Of a stretch of 64,000 nt of DNA, positions 37,395 through 48,215 are shown in pieces (position 1 is the stretch's first letter; every line of letters starts with the position of its first letter). Below the pieces are notes generated by a model. It ran no database searches and had not been told where the DNA came from. It was given only the letters and a program-made list of their open reading frames with translations. The stretch spans positions 107,656-171,655 of the forward strand of contig JAMWET010001236.1 in the NCBI GenBank assembly GCA_024036415.1, given 5' to 3'. The position numbers and the translations under genes were made by a program. The DNA comes from Prochilodus magdalenae (taxonomy: Eukaryota; Chordata; Actinopteri; Characiformes; Prochilodontidae).

Positions 37395-38225
37395 TTCGAT
37401 TTCCATTCCAAAAATCTTACAAATTTTTCTATTTTAGAATAAAATGTTTACAAGTTTTAACCAGGTGTCTCAAACATCCACAATGATAACACTAAAAATC
37501 AAAGTCTGGACCTTCTCCAAGCTCTCAGGCAGTTCTTTAGATTTCTTAAATCAAACAATAAAACTTTTCTAAATCGTAATTAACATATTTTTAAAATTTA
37601 GAACTAAAATTTAATTATTTTAACCAAGCGCTCTAAACATCTACAATAACGGAAATATAGAAACTGGGATATCAACCAAAGCCTAGACCTTCTCCAAGCT
37701 CTTTGACATTTTTTAGATTTTTTAAATCCAAAAATAAACATTTTCTAAATTGTAATTAACAAATTTTAAAATTTTAAACTAAAATTTGACTTATTTTAAC
37801 ACAGCGCCTCAAACTTCTACAATAATGGAAATATAGAAACTGGGATATCAACCAAAGTCTGGACCTTCTCCAAGCTCTCCGTCATTTCTTAGATTTTTTA
37901 AATCCAAAAATAAATATTTTCTAAATCGTAATGAACACATTTTTAAAATTTAGAACAGAAATTCAATTATTTTAACCAAACGCCTCAAACTTCTACAATA
38001 ACGGAAATATAGAAACTGGGATATCAAACAAAGTGTGGACCTTCTCCAAGCTCTCTGGCATTTTTTAGATATTTTAAATCAAACAATAAACATTTTCTAA
38101 ATTGTAATTAACACATTTAAAAATTTAAGAACTAAAATTTGACTTGTTGCCTCAAAAATCTACAATAACAGATACAAATACAGAATCTGAGATATCAGGT
38201 CTGGACCTCCTCCAAGCTCTCGGGC
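37395..38225 (+). repeat. ~176-bp tandem repeat, about 4.7 units
   Basis: Landmark GGACCTTCTCCAAGCTCT recurs near 37508, 37685, 37861, 38038 and (as CCTCCTCC) 38203. Between landmarks are AT-rich bodies with AATTAACA and AAACTGGGATATCA. The period is about 176 bp, shorter in the last unit. Confidence 0.9.
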
Positions 38226-38734
38226 ACTTTGCGTGCCTTTCTGTTTTCCTTCCGAGCCAGGAAACACTCGACCACAATATTGCCGACATATCAGAAGAGA
38301 AAAGAGAGAAGAAGAAAAATCACTTCCTCCTTCCTTGAATGGAATTCTAATCACAGATCTACAGTTTACGTGAACACCCGAGACTGCGGCCTTATCTCGC
38401 TTTTACTCACTTTCTGAGTAATCCCCTGAGCGTTTGCTGAAGCATTTTATTGGCAGTGGCCTTTGTGTACTTCGTAGGCTCCGCCCACCCCCACCCCCCA
38501 GTCTGTTTCTTGTAAATGCATGTCTGAGTCGTGAAGAGTTACGGTCACCAAAGCTCCACCCCTGCTTACTACCCAGATTAATCAGACTGCAGCAGGTTCC
38601 AGAGAGCCTTAGCATGCTTGTCATTTCAGGAATGCGAGCGCAAGAAAGCATGCGCATGTCTGGGTAATCTAGAAAACACGGTTCTGTGGCTGGAGGTCTG
38701 GCCGTCATCGTGGGGGTGACGTAGGCTTCGGCTT

Positions 38735-39620
38735 TGGCTCGCTGAAGAACCTTTCGTTGGCTTGAGCATATGATGGAGAACCTTTACATAGGCCCCAAGA
38801 GGTTCCACGTTGTTGTTGGAGCCTTTAAAAAAAATCTGCCACTAATCTCTCTTTATCAAGCACGGTTCTCCAGGGAGGCCAAGGAGAACGGTTCCTTTAC
38901 GAGGATAAGTTGGCCTTCAAGTGGACGGTTCTCTTAAAAATAAGAGAACCCTTTTATTTTACGTTTAGGAGTCTGTGTTAGGTAGCATTGCATTGTTCTT
39001 AGAACCTTAAAAAGGTTCTTCACAAGCAAGAGAAGCAAACGGGTTCCTCTAGAGCCCAGAGAACTCCTTGCGGGCCTTCCTTTAGGAGGTTAGCCTGGCC
39101 TGTAGAGGGTTCTCCTAGGAACTTCACAGGTTAAAGCAATTTCGCCACATGTTAAGGACCTTTAAATTGTTCTCGGAACCTTAATAAAGGTTCTCCATAT
39201 GCACAAAATCTCTTTATCGAGGTTCTTCAGGGAAGCAAAGGGGTTCCGCTATAGCAGGCGCCCAGCGAACTCTTGGCAGGCCTCCCTTTAGGAGGATAGC
39301 CTGCCCTGTGGACGGTTCTTTAAGTGTCCACCTGTTGTTAGGGACCGTTAAATTGTTCTAGGAACATTAAAGAACATCTTCACATGCGCAAATCTCTTTA
39401 GCAGACATGGTTCTCCAGAGACGCTAAACGGGTTCCTCTGAGGCAGCACCCAGAGAACTCTGTGGAACCTTCCCTGTGGACGGTTCTTGTACGAATCGTG
39501 TTGAGGACTGTTAAACTGTGTTTAGAACCTTAAAAAAAAGGTTCTTCGCACGCATACATCTCTTTAGCGAGGTTCCTCAGCGAAGCACAAGGGTTCCTCT
39601 ATGGCCGGCATCGCCGTCAG
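38735..39620 (+). repeat. Degenerate ~185-bp GGTTCT-rich tandem array
   Basis: Units share AACCTTAAAAAAGGTTCT, AAATCTCTTTATCGAGGTTC and CCTTTAGGAGG words with a period of roughly 185 bp. It adjoins the socs1 3' end. The vocabulary is that of the GGTTCT/AGAACC dispersed repeats elsewhere in the window. Confidence 0.75.
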
Positions 39621-39800
39621 AGCTTTACACCCGGCTGGATCTTTAAAAAAACAAAGACCTTCCATCACCTTTGGTCGCATCTATGACCCAAGTCCCTTCA
39701 GGTGGGTTCTAGAGCAGGTTCCGAGCAAACCCTGCTGGCTGGAGATGAGAAGCAAAGAAACTCCCAAAGGCAGAAGTGTTTTGAAATGTTTGCAAATACA

Positions 39801-39806
39801 TTTATT
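39801..39806 (-). terminator. Poly(A) signal of socs1
   Basis: AATAAA on the minus strand, about 255 bp beyond the socs1 stop codon, giving a short 3' UTR. It is the first good signal downstream of the stop. Confidence 0.65.
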
Positions 39807-40060
39807 ACTAATATAAAAATACTGGTATAAAAATAGAGCTTTTTGCATGGCAAAAGAATAAGAGTCCGAGGGAGCGGCGCTCCCTGCATAGTGTAAACAT
39901 TCAAAGTGGACGTAAACTTTGGACACGGAGTGTTCAAGTCTGATTTGCGACGATGTGCTACAAAGTGCCTGCTTCACACGACAACACCGGACCTCGGAGA
40001 GTCTGTCAAGTATTTGCGGACGCATATCCCGGCCGTGCCTTAATGCGGTGCGTGGAGACT

Positions 40061-40636
40061 TCACAGCTGATAGGGGAAGGAGCGGAGAAAGTCCTTCAGG
40101 ATGGGGTTCACGGGGACGCTGTCCACAGCCGCCTCCCCGCTGCCGCACGTCTCGATAATCCGCTTGCGGCACAGCTGCTGCAGCGACTGCACCCGCTCTT
40201 TCCTGTAGGGCCGCACCAGGCTCCTCTTGGACGAGCTGGTGTAGTATTCCAGCAGTTTGAACAGAGAGTCGAAGCATTCCTTGCTCCCGGCCAGGCAGAA
40301 TTTGGAATTCTGGAATGTAATCCGGATGCTGGCAGGCCCCGAAGAAGCCCTGTAGCTCAGCGTGAAGAACACGTCCTTCTGCTGGCTGTCCCGGATCAGG
40401 AAGGTTCCCACGGGCTCCTTCTTCAGCTTCTGATGAGCCTCTTCCACGGTCATGGGTCCCCAGTAGAAGCCGCTCTCCTCCAGCATGGAGGTGGTCTTGT
40501 TGATGATGCTGAAGTCACTCTCGTTCCTGAAAGAGCGGAAGTGCGTCTGGGTCTCTGTGTGCTGGTGGGGCCTGGACCTTGGGGCTCTGCGATCCGCTGT
40601 GCCTGAGGTGTCTTCCACTGCACTGTGCGCTACCAT
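40061..40636 (-). CDS. socs1: Suppressor of cytokine signaling 1
   Basis: SOCS1 is a cytosolic feedback inhibitor of JAK-STAT signalling. It binds JAKs through its SH2 and kinase-inhibitory regions and recruits an Elongin B/C ubiquitin ligase. The 191-residue product starts MVAHSAVED. It has a kinase-inhibitory-region match THFRSFRNESDF at about 31-42, an SH2 domain from about 57 (GFYWGPMTVEEAH) to 145 with the phosphotyrosine-binding Arg in FLIRDS (Arg82), and a SOCS box at about 151-191 (SLQQLCRKRI; PVNPILKDFL; ends SFPYQL). The length is near the mammalian protein's. The CDS is intronless, as is usual for SOCS1; the upstream splice acceptor leaves a short 5' UTR in the same exon. Teleosts often carry two socs1 copies, and which one this is was not resolved. 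A 217-codon frame on the opposite strand is a GC-driven shadow. Confidence 0.97.
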   Translation of the reverse strand: MVAHSAVEDTSGTADRRAPRSRPHQHTETQTHFRSFRNESDFSIINKTTSMLEESGFYWGPMTVEEAHQKLKKEPVGTFLIRDSQQKDVFFTLSYRASSGPASIRITFQNSKFCLAGSKECFDSLFKLLEYYTSSSKRSLVRPYRKERVQSLQQLCRKRIIETCGSGEAAVDSVPVNPILKDFLRSFPYQL

Positions 40637-40714
40637 CCTACAGGGAAGACCAGCCTGTGTGGTCTTCCATAGCGTACCTCGTCAAGGTCATCTAGATGAG
40701 GCGCACAGGATCTG
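40637..40714 (-). other. socs1 5' UTR part of coding exon
   Basis: On the minus strand a pyrimidine tract CTTTTCTCTCCCAG gives an acceptor whose exon starts at 40714. A second CAG gives an alternative start at 40711. The UTR runs from there to the ATG at 40636. Confidence 0.7.
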
Positions 40715-41937
40715 CTGGGAGAGAAAAGACAAGGCCAGGTCAGTGGAGGGTCCCGGTACCGAGTGCACATACCCAACATGCTAGGTTCCTAAGGTAAGCA
40801 TAAGGGTTCCTCTGCGGGAAGAACCTTCCTATAGCAGCTACCTTCCTAGATACAGCTGTTGCACTGTTCTCCATGTAATCACTGCATGCCAGGGAATGCC
40901 TAGGGAACGCATGCCAGGGAACGCTGGGGTTAAATCATCTCCCACCCTTTTCTTCGAACCGCAGATTCAGATCAGGGTGACAGTTCGCCGAAGTGACGAG
41001 TCAAACCGCGTCTGCACATGTCTCGACAGTCCCTGAACCAGCATGTGTTAACTCTGTGGCTCGGATAACGCATCTGCTTTCCTTTCACTATAGATCCCCT
41101 ATTCCGAGTCCAGTGTAGTCCGTGACAGGGCTTAATCCCTGTCTGGAAAACTGATCCCAAAACACAAAGCACTGTAGACTACAGGCGCATTTAAACACGG
41201 CACAAACACACTAACCAATAGGAAACCCCGACCAAGTTCCCCAGCTCAAGCCCCTCAGAACGAGCTCCTCAGTAGACCTCGCTGGTCATACACACACACA
41301 CATCAGCTTAGCAAAGTGAACTCCACCAACTGTGTGCCTATGGACATAATGAACTGTTCACAGTGGTGGTGATGGGAACCAGACGTCCACCATTAAAGGC
41401 ACCCTAACAGTAAGACTCTGTGAGATGTGCTGTACTGCCTAGGATGCTGTTAGCCGAGGCGCAACACTTTCTTCCATGACTGTTCTTCCACTATCAACAC
41501 ATAAACAACAACAGCACCACAGCAACAACAACACACCGGCTAGATTTGGCCTCTGGACGTCTGGTTACCTTCACCGCCACTGTAAAGCAGTGGGTAAGTG
41601 TCCCAGCCGCAAAGCCTGTCACGTCAAAACACTCCGGTCGCCTGAACACCTCCAAGACTGAGTTACTGAGAAGTCTGAGAAGGTTAGCGATCTTCCCATT
41701 TAATAAAAAACAAAACATCAAAGGCTATTCCTGGCTGGAGCCGTCCTGTCGGGAACCACAGCGCCCTAAACAAATCCCAGGAAAGCTTAGGCGCCTTGTT
41801 TTCCCAGAATGGTCCGCTCCACCTTAAATGATTCGCCGAAGCGGCCGTGTTTAAGGTGGAAGGACTGGGTCAAACGAGAAGGAAGGAACGCGGGAGGAAG
41901 ACCGAGAGGAGGAGGAGGAGGCTCGCTCCGTGCTTAC

Positions 41938-42062
41938 CGGTGAGGGGAGCTGGCAGGAGGAGAGTGAGGGAGCAGAGAGATGAACATGTGTGCTCAGCGG
42001 CCATTGACTCCGTCTCCTGCTCCGCGCTGCGCGTGTACGACTGCGTCTCTCTCTCTCGTCTG
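41938..42062 (-). other. socs1 non-coding first exon
   Basis: The minus strand has a strong donor CACCG|GTAAGC with the exon ending at 41938. This pairs with the acceptor at 40715 across a 1.2-kb intron. Vertebrate SOCS1 genes typically have one non-coding first exon. The 5' boundary is set about 30 bp below a TATA-like CTTAAAG and is approximate. Confidence 0.6.
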
Positions 42063-42085
42063 CGCGAGCTCGGCCCCGGCCCTCG

Positions 42086-42145
42086 CTCTTTAAGCCTCGC
42101 GCCTCTAAGCCCCCGCCCATTTCCCGGAAAGTTCACTTTCGCTTC
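42086..42145 (-). promoter_or_regulatory. socs1 core promoter with STAT, IRF and GC-box sites
   Basis: Read on the minus strand toward the gene: IRF-type GAAGCGAAAGTGAAC (42145-42131), palindromic STAT-type TTCCGGGAA (42129-42121), a GC box GGGCGGGG (42118-42111), then TATA-like CTTAAAGAG (42094-42086). It lies in GC-rich DNA just upstream of the first exon. This is the layout expected for induction by interferon and cytokine. Binding is inferred from motifs; spacing and order are seen directly. Confidence 0.7.
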
Positions 42146-42274
42146 AGCCCTTGCGCTTCTCTGAAATCACTGAGTTTAGGAGAGCCCTTCTACATACACA
42201 GAGCTGCTGCTGGGAGGGGCGGGGCTTTCGGTTTAAGGCTGCAGCACACTGGAAAACCTCAGTTTTAGCAGGAC

Positions 42275-42303
42275 CTCATAATAATAATAATAATAATAAT
42301 AAC
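42275..42303 (+). repeat. AAT trinucleotide run
   Basis: About eight AAT units directly upstream of the socs1 promoter. Confidence 0.9.
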
Positions 42304-42364
42304 CATGACTATTCTTACTTAGAGGTAGTACAAATACTCGGCATTTCATTAATTCAGCTACATT

Positions 42365-42910
42365 GCATTCACTTACAATGATTTTGAAATCACTCGCAAT
42401 TTTTTTTAATCTAACTGCAAATATTTTGAAATCACTCGCAATAATGACTGCATGCACGAGCAAATCGTAATAATTTTGAATTCACTCGCAGCGATTCTGA
42501 GTCCACTTGCAAAGATTTTGAATTCACTCACAATTTTTTATCTACTTGCAAAGATTTTGAATGCACTTGCAATGATTTTGAATTCACTCGCAATCATTTT
42601 TATTGACCTACTTGCATTAATTGCATGCATGGACAATGATTGTGCATTCAATCACAATGATTTTGAGTTCACTTGCAAAGATTTTTAACTCACTTGCAAT
42701 AATTTGTAATTCACTTGCAATGATTTTGCCCACACATGCTATGATGTTGAATTCACTTGCAATAATTTTGAATTTACTTGCAGTCACAGAATGAGTTTGC
42801 ATCCCATGGCAGTGATTTTATATGTCAATATTTAAAAATGTGATTTCCTATGTTCATTTTATCTTCCCTCACAATAATTTTGCACTCACTTGCAAAAAAT
42901 TAGAATTCTG
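42365..42910 (+). repeat. ~21-bp degenerate tandem repeat
   Basis: Units of the form TTTTGAATTCACTTGCAATGA, with CTCGCAA and CTTGCAAAG variants, fill the sequence upstream of socs1. Divergence rises toward the right end. Confidence 0.9.
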
Positions 42911-43017
42911 TAAGAGGTGGATTCCAGTGGATGGAGTGGTATGTCTCTAGAAGGCAATGCCAGTAGTTACAGCACCGGCACATGCAGTACGCCTGCACAT
43001 CCTGTATCTAGGCTACA

Positions 43018-43200
43018 TGTGTGTGTGTGTGTGTGGTTTACATGGGCTTATTGTACTATTGATTTATTAACTGAACAGCTCCACAGAGACCATGCAGGGT
43101 GCAGGCTACCCTGGATAACAGGGTTCTCAACACATATGCACAGTTCGCTTAGCAGTACTGGTACAAACAAGCCAACAAACAAACAAACAAACAAACAAAT
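43018..43200 (+). repeat. GT run and AAAC run
   Basis: A GT run at about 43018-43036 and an ACAA-type tetranucleotide run at about 43167-43200, separated by unremarkable sequence. Confidence 0.85.
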
Positions 43201-43239
43201 GGCACACAAACAGGGCAGCCTGCAAGGAACGGCGCACAT

Positions 43240-45130
43240 TTCACAGCAGACCTAATTGTTGTTGTATTTTTAGAGTTGTGGTAAGCTGAAATGCGCCCCC
43301 TACTGGTGTACAAACCTGGTCAGCCTGACTCTCAGCAGTTTCAGCTCATGAGAAGCTCACTCAGTTCTGTTTTACGGTAAACCGTGAGGTAAGCCCACAG
43401 TGAAGCCCTGCAGTCGTTATACTCCCACCATGCATGTGTGTGATGACTTCGTGCTCCCAATCAGCAGCTGTTAGCATGAGGCTGCCCATCTGTGAGGGTC
43501 CATGAATAAAAAAAAACATCATTATTAATTATTTAAAATATAAATATATAAAATATTATTTTATATTTTTATTCATGACCTTTCTGGCTGATATATGCAA
43601 ATGAGCTGCGCTCTAATGGGCTGCGCCTCATTCAGAGAGCTCGGGCCGTAGATGTTTGTAACTCTGAATGAACTCCTCATGTTTAAATGCTGCATTAAGC
43701 ACGCACTTCTAAGGAACGCGATACGAGCTCTGATGGATCTGATAGTGCCGGCGTTATGGTTATGGTTTCCCCTGCTCTAGCCGTTGCAGCTTTATGGCCC
43801 ACTAGGGTTGAGGAAGCTCTTGCTGTAAATAGAGCAGGGCTTCGTTATAAAGCGCAACCAGGCCGCAGAGCAAACACCAGGACAGCTGTAGGTTTCATTT
43901 CTTGATGGTGGAGGCCTGTTCCATTCCCCACACAGGTGAACGGCTGTGTCATACTGAATGTGTGCAGCAGGTGAGACCCTGCAGCCAGTGCTGGAGCTGT
44001 GCATGGGGTGGATGTGTATGAACTCTCTCTCTCTCTCTCTCTTTCTCTTTCTTTCTGCTTCTTTCTTTTTCTCTTTTGTTAAACTTGTAGCGACAGCTGC
44101 TTCTGACAATGATTTCATTGTGAAACTGAAATCGCCACAGCTATCTGCTCTGATCAGTGACGTGTTGGAGTTGGGCTAAGTGACTGTTTTAGCCACTTTC
44201 ATTTCTCCTGTGTTTCTCAGAAACCCTCTGTTTACTGCACACGGATCTGTCTGCTCATCCCGGGTCTTTATGAGCAACCCTCCTTCACCACAGTATGGGG
44301 GCCGGATCCTTTTTTTAAAAGGGTGCCTGAGAAATTTGCTGATTAGTGATTGCACGAGGGTGCGATCATGCGGCATGTGAAGCTTTGCTGCCAGAGCTGC
44401 CAGTTTTAGATGTGTTGTTTCCGTGATTTCACAAAACAGATTCAAGATGCATGCATTTATATAGGGGCTGGAGGTCACCGAAGGCCTCGCCATGCGATAC
44501 CATCGGGGGACTTAAGTCACAGTACCATTGAGATTTTGCACTATTCTGGGTTTATATTGGGATATATTAGCTTGTATTAGCTGCAAGCTAAGTCACTTAT
44601 ATATACATATACTTATAATATACATACATATAATACAATACTGATACAATCAGACACCATTCAGAACACTCCTCATGCACAAATGTCATAAAAGCACAGC
44701 CAGTGATAAGAGAAGCTGGGGAATGGCTGTATTATACTCACAAACCACACCAACATCCCACCTGGACCTCAAAAAGGAACAACATAACAATCATGTATAA
44801 TGTAGCATATGGGCCCTTTAACTCTGTTCAATGTAATAAGCCTGTTATAACTATACTGCATTAAAAGGGTCATCCTCCGTCCTGCAGGGCCTGGACAGGG
44901 TATGATGTGGGCTTCTTATGTACCCCTGTTGTCCTCGTGGCTGCAGAGCCAGGCCCACCGCTGAGGGGGAAGCATGACTCAAACCCTGCACCACTCACCT
45001 GCTGGGGTGCAGGAGATGTTCCAGGGTGCTGCTGGTGGCTATCTCAGCAGATCGTGCAGCGTCTCCTTCATCCCTGAGCTGCAGAGAGCGCGTTTCGGTC
45101 CCAGGTCTGCTCTGAGCGTTTCGCAGGTGC
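43240..45130. other. Intergenic; TTAA-element fragments and CT run
   Basis: 43578-43665 resembles the interior of the TTAA element at 12864-13186 (TGCAAATGAGCTG, GGGCTGCGCCTCATTC). A CT run lies at about 44025-44065. An end-like ATATGGGCCCTTTAA is near 44805-44820. No gene was found. Confidence 0.5.
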
Positions 45131-45137
45131 TTTACAG

Positions 45138-45176
45138 GAAACTGAAAGTGAAAGAGAAGCGGCGCTGCGCACTTTC
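45138..45176 (+). promoter_or_regulatory. Interferon-response-like element upstream of socs1
   Basis: GAAACTGAAAGTGAAA (45138-45153) is an excellent match to the ISRE/IRF consensus, with three GAAA words at the proper spacing. It is followed by AGAGAAGC and a reversed IRF-like CACTTTCGCC ending near 45179. It lies about 3 kb upstream of the socs1 promoter. Action on socs1 is an inference from proximity. Confidence 0.5.
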
Positions 45177-45239
45177 GCCAACAGGGCACCAGAGGGCGCT
45201 GATTCCCCAGCAGTGGCGCCATTTATTTACATACTCTTG

Positions 45240-45284
45240 TATATATATCATTTAAAAATATGCATTATATGTTTATTATATTTA

Positions 45285-45323
<39 letters not shown>

Positions 45324-45515
45324 ATGCAGATACATATATACACTCACACACACGCACACACACCTATACATATATACACACCTATACATATATACACACA
45401 TATACATATATACACAAGTACACACACACACACACATATATACATATATACACACAAACACACACACACATATATACATATATACTCACATATACATATA
45501 TACACAAACACACAT
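45240..45515 (+). repeat. TG then CACATATA microsatellite
   Basis: A TG run at about 45289-45320 is followed by CA/TATACA units to about 45512. Repetitive Tyr/His/Thr open frames through it are not genes. Confidence 0.95.
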
Positions 45516-46119
45516 GGTGGCCCATTTCCTTCTTTCATTTCTCATTTCTGGAAGTGCATTTGAATGGAATGTGGACCTCTGTAATCAGGAAGCCCGCATC
45601 ACGCCATCCCTCAGCTTCAGCAGACAGACTGATGACCATCTCTGATCGTTTTCACATTCACATGGATTCTTACAAGTCACATGAGCTACGGCTTCATCCT
45701 GAAACCACAACACAGGGCTGACTCTCCCGGGGCTCCTCTGCGCTTTCCTCTAACACGGCTCACTGCTTAGAAACGTCTCCTGCCACTTTCACTACGCCCC
45801 ACCACTTACCTGAGCACTCTCATTCCTCCTGAAGGGGAACTCCACGCGACATTTCTGCATACCTAATGAGTTCACATGTAAACAGTCATTTAGCATGTCT
45901 ATCTATCATCAAGCATCAGCCATAAATCTCAGAAGACACGTGTTCCCTGGAGGAGTTTTTGGTAGCTGAAGGTTAATATGCCCATGTAAAATAAACAGCC
46001 TCTTACTGGCACATACTGTTTATACTGGAGATAGATCATACGACAGAGTAAACAAATATAAAATAATAAATAATATAAATGACCCATATCCTGCATATGT
46101 ACATTGTTACGGTAATAGC

Positions 46120-46665
46120 TGCACCCAGAAGGAAGTGCGGGATTGCGGTGCTGTTGGGAAGGAAGATAAAGGTTACCAGGAACAATAAATGATCATAAAT
46201 GTAGACTGATATGATCAATATTTATCGAGCTACATGTCATGTGATAATCCAGCCCATGCAGCTTGAATATCCTCACACAGTTCCTGCAGATGGTGCGGTA
46301 GGGGTGGAGGTGGAGGGACACCAGGCCTTCTGGACGTGTGACGACAAACCGTTCATCTCGGTGCTGACCACGGTGCTTCCACACACGGATTCGTTGGGCG
46401 TCTCCACCAAGACTAAAGCGGGACTCGTCACTGAAGATGACCCGCTGCCATTCTGAGTCACTCCATGACAGTCTGGTACGACACCACTGCAGTCTTTGGT
46501 GACGGTGACGTGGTGTTAAGGACAGTCGTGGTAACGGTCTGTGTGCATGTAGTCCTGCGTGGTGCAGCCGTCTGCCGATGGTGCTGCACTAACAGGATGA
46601 CTCATGGAGGACACCACTGCTCGCTGGATGTCTGTAGTGGCTGTTGGGTCAGGTACAGAGATAAG
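46120..46665 (-). mobile_element. Internally deleted Tc1-like transposon, copy D
   Basis: Reverse-strand copy with the SDESRFSLGG region and the shared junction. It also has its own deletion: sequence joins from the tail region at about 46249 directly to the AATAAATATTGATC-type end, dropping the PRRLA coding part seen in other copies. Outer end GCTGCACCCAGAAGG is present. Confidence 0.85.
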
Positions 46666-46698
46666 ACTCGTCCCTGCTTATGTCACATGTGCGGCATG

Positions 46699-46975
46699 TG
46701 CACATAAACATAACCTCACAATAATATTTGTGTATTAAAGGGGATCATATGGTGAAAAAACTGAAATTTCTGTTTAAAAATTTATACGTTTCAGACGTTA
46801 TACTCCTCACTACACACACATACCACACACACACACACATGCATATGTATATATATTGTATATAGTGGAGTATTTGAAACTCCACAATCAATGTTTAACA
46901 GGAAGATTCTGTTTTCCACCATATGGGCCCTTTAATACACAAATATTGCAAGGTGTTGTTTATGTTTATTTGTAT
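46699..46975. mobile_element. TTAA-flanked miniature element, copy 3, inside a longer inverted repeat
   Basis: TTAA edges at 46735 and 46935 enclose CATATGG-type termini related to copies 1 and 2. Unlike them, the flanks are also inverted repeats of each other: AATATTTGTGTATTAAAG on the left and its complement on the right, with weaker pairing outward for some 20 bp. A CA run lies inside near 46820. Confidence 0.75.
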
Positions 46976-47074
46976 TTATTCTACTGCTATATAATGATGT
47001 TACAAGCATAAACAAACTCGCTGCTTGGTAACAGTTTTCATTGCTTACTTTGTATGTACATAATACAATAAGCT

Positions 47075-47220
47075 TTTTAATATATATATAGTTATATATA
47101 TAACATATATATAGTAATATAGTATGTATAAACTATATATAGTAATATATATATAGTTTATATATAGTTTATACATACAACATATACAAGTATACGTATT
47201 TTATGTATAAAGTATAAAAT
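47075..47220. repeat. AT-rich palindromic tract
   Basis: Built from ATATATAGTTTATA and its complement in several overlapping inverted pairs, for example ATGTATAAACTATATATAG against CTATATATAGTTTATACAT. Strong hairpin potential; no coding. Confidence 0.8.
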
Positions 47221-47569
47221 TATGTCGTAACTGAACTTACTTTCATAAAAAGTGTGTGGAGCTGCTGTAAACACCAGTTGGCCCAACACTCCACAAATCC
47301 TGTTATGTAGCACCACCTGCTGGACAGAGCGAGCTTTAACCTGGCCTTGTAATCAGCGTCCTTATCTCCAGTCCTCCAGCTACTGGTCCGTTAAACTGTG
47401 AGGAGCTCCTGAACCAAAGCTGATAACATCCCCGGCTCTTTACATGGTGTTAAATACAGAGCAGCACACGCTGCAGGATCCAGCGCTGCTCTGTAGGTGT
47501 TTAACCAGAGTGGTTTAATACACAGCCTCAGATTAATAACTTCACAGGAAGCGGAAAAATCATCCTTTA

Positions 47570-47700
47570 CTTTTAATGTAAGTCAATGGAACCAGACGTC
47601 TTTCCAAGTAACTCTGGGGAATATCTGTTAGTCCATTCATCCTGACATTTACACACGGTGTGGAGGTAAACAGGAGCCTTATATGATGTCAAAAACTGTG
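47570..47700 (+). mobile_element. Fragment related to TTAA element copy 1
   Basis: GTCAATGGAACCAGACGTCT is shared exactly with the interior of the element at 11934-12520, and the following sequence is weakly similar. The ends are not recognisable. Confidence 0.55.
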
Positions 47701-48215
47701 CACCTGCTACAAATGCTAATAGCTGCTATGTATGCCTGCTGCAAATGCTAAAAATGCTAATAGCTGCTATGTACGCCTGATACAAATGCTAATAGCTGCT
47801 ATGTACGCCTGCTACAAATGCTAATAGCTGCTATGTACCCCTGCTGCAAATGCTAAAAATGCTAATAGCTGCTAGGTACGCCTGCTACAAATGCTAATAG
47901 CTGCTATGTACGCCTGCTACAAATGCTAAAAATGCTATTAGCTACTATGTATGCCTAATACAAAAGGCTACAAATGCTAATAGCTGCTATGTACGCCTGC
48001 TGCAAATGCTAATAGCTACTATGTGTGTCTGCTACAAATGCTAAAAATGCTAATAGCTGCTATGTACGCCTGATACAAATGCTAATAGCTGCTATGTACG
48101 CCTGCTACAAATGCTAAAAAGGCTAATAGCTGCTATGCACGCCTGCTAAAAATGCTAATAGCTGTTATGTTTGCCTGCTAAAAATGCTAATAGCTGCTAT
48201 CTACGCCTGCTAAAA
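47695..48215 (+). repeat. ~32-bp minisatellite, about 15 units
   Basis: The unit is about 32 bp: GCTAATAGCTGCTATGTACG followed by CCTGCTACAAAT. Some units hold an extra CTAAAAATG of 9 bp, giving 41-bp variants. Confidence 0.95.

Noticed and set aside
39953..40606. 217-codon open frame antisense to socs1
   Set aside because: It lies entirely opposite the conserved socs1 CDS. The GC-rich third positions keep it open, and its translation has no recognisable domain.
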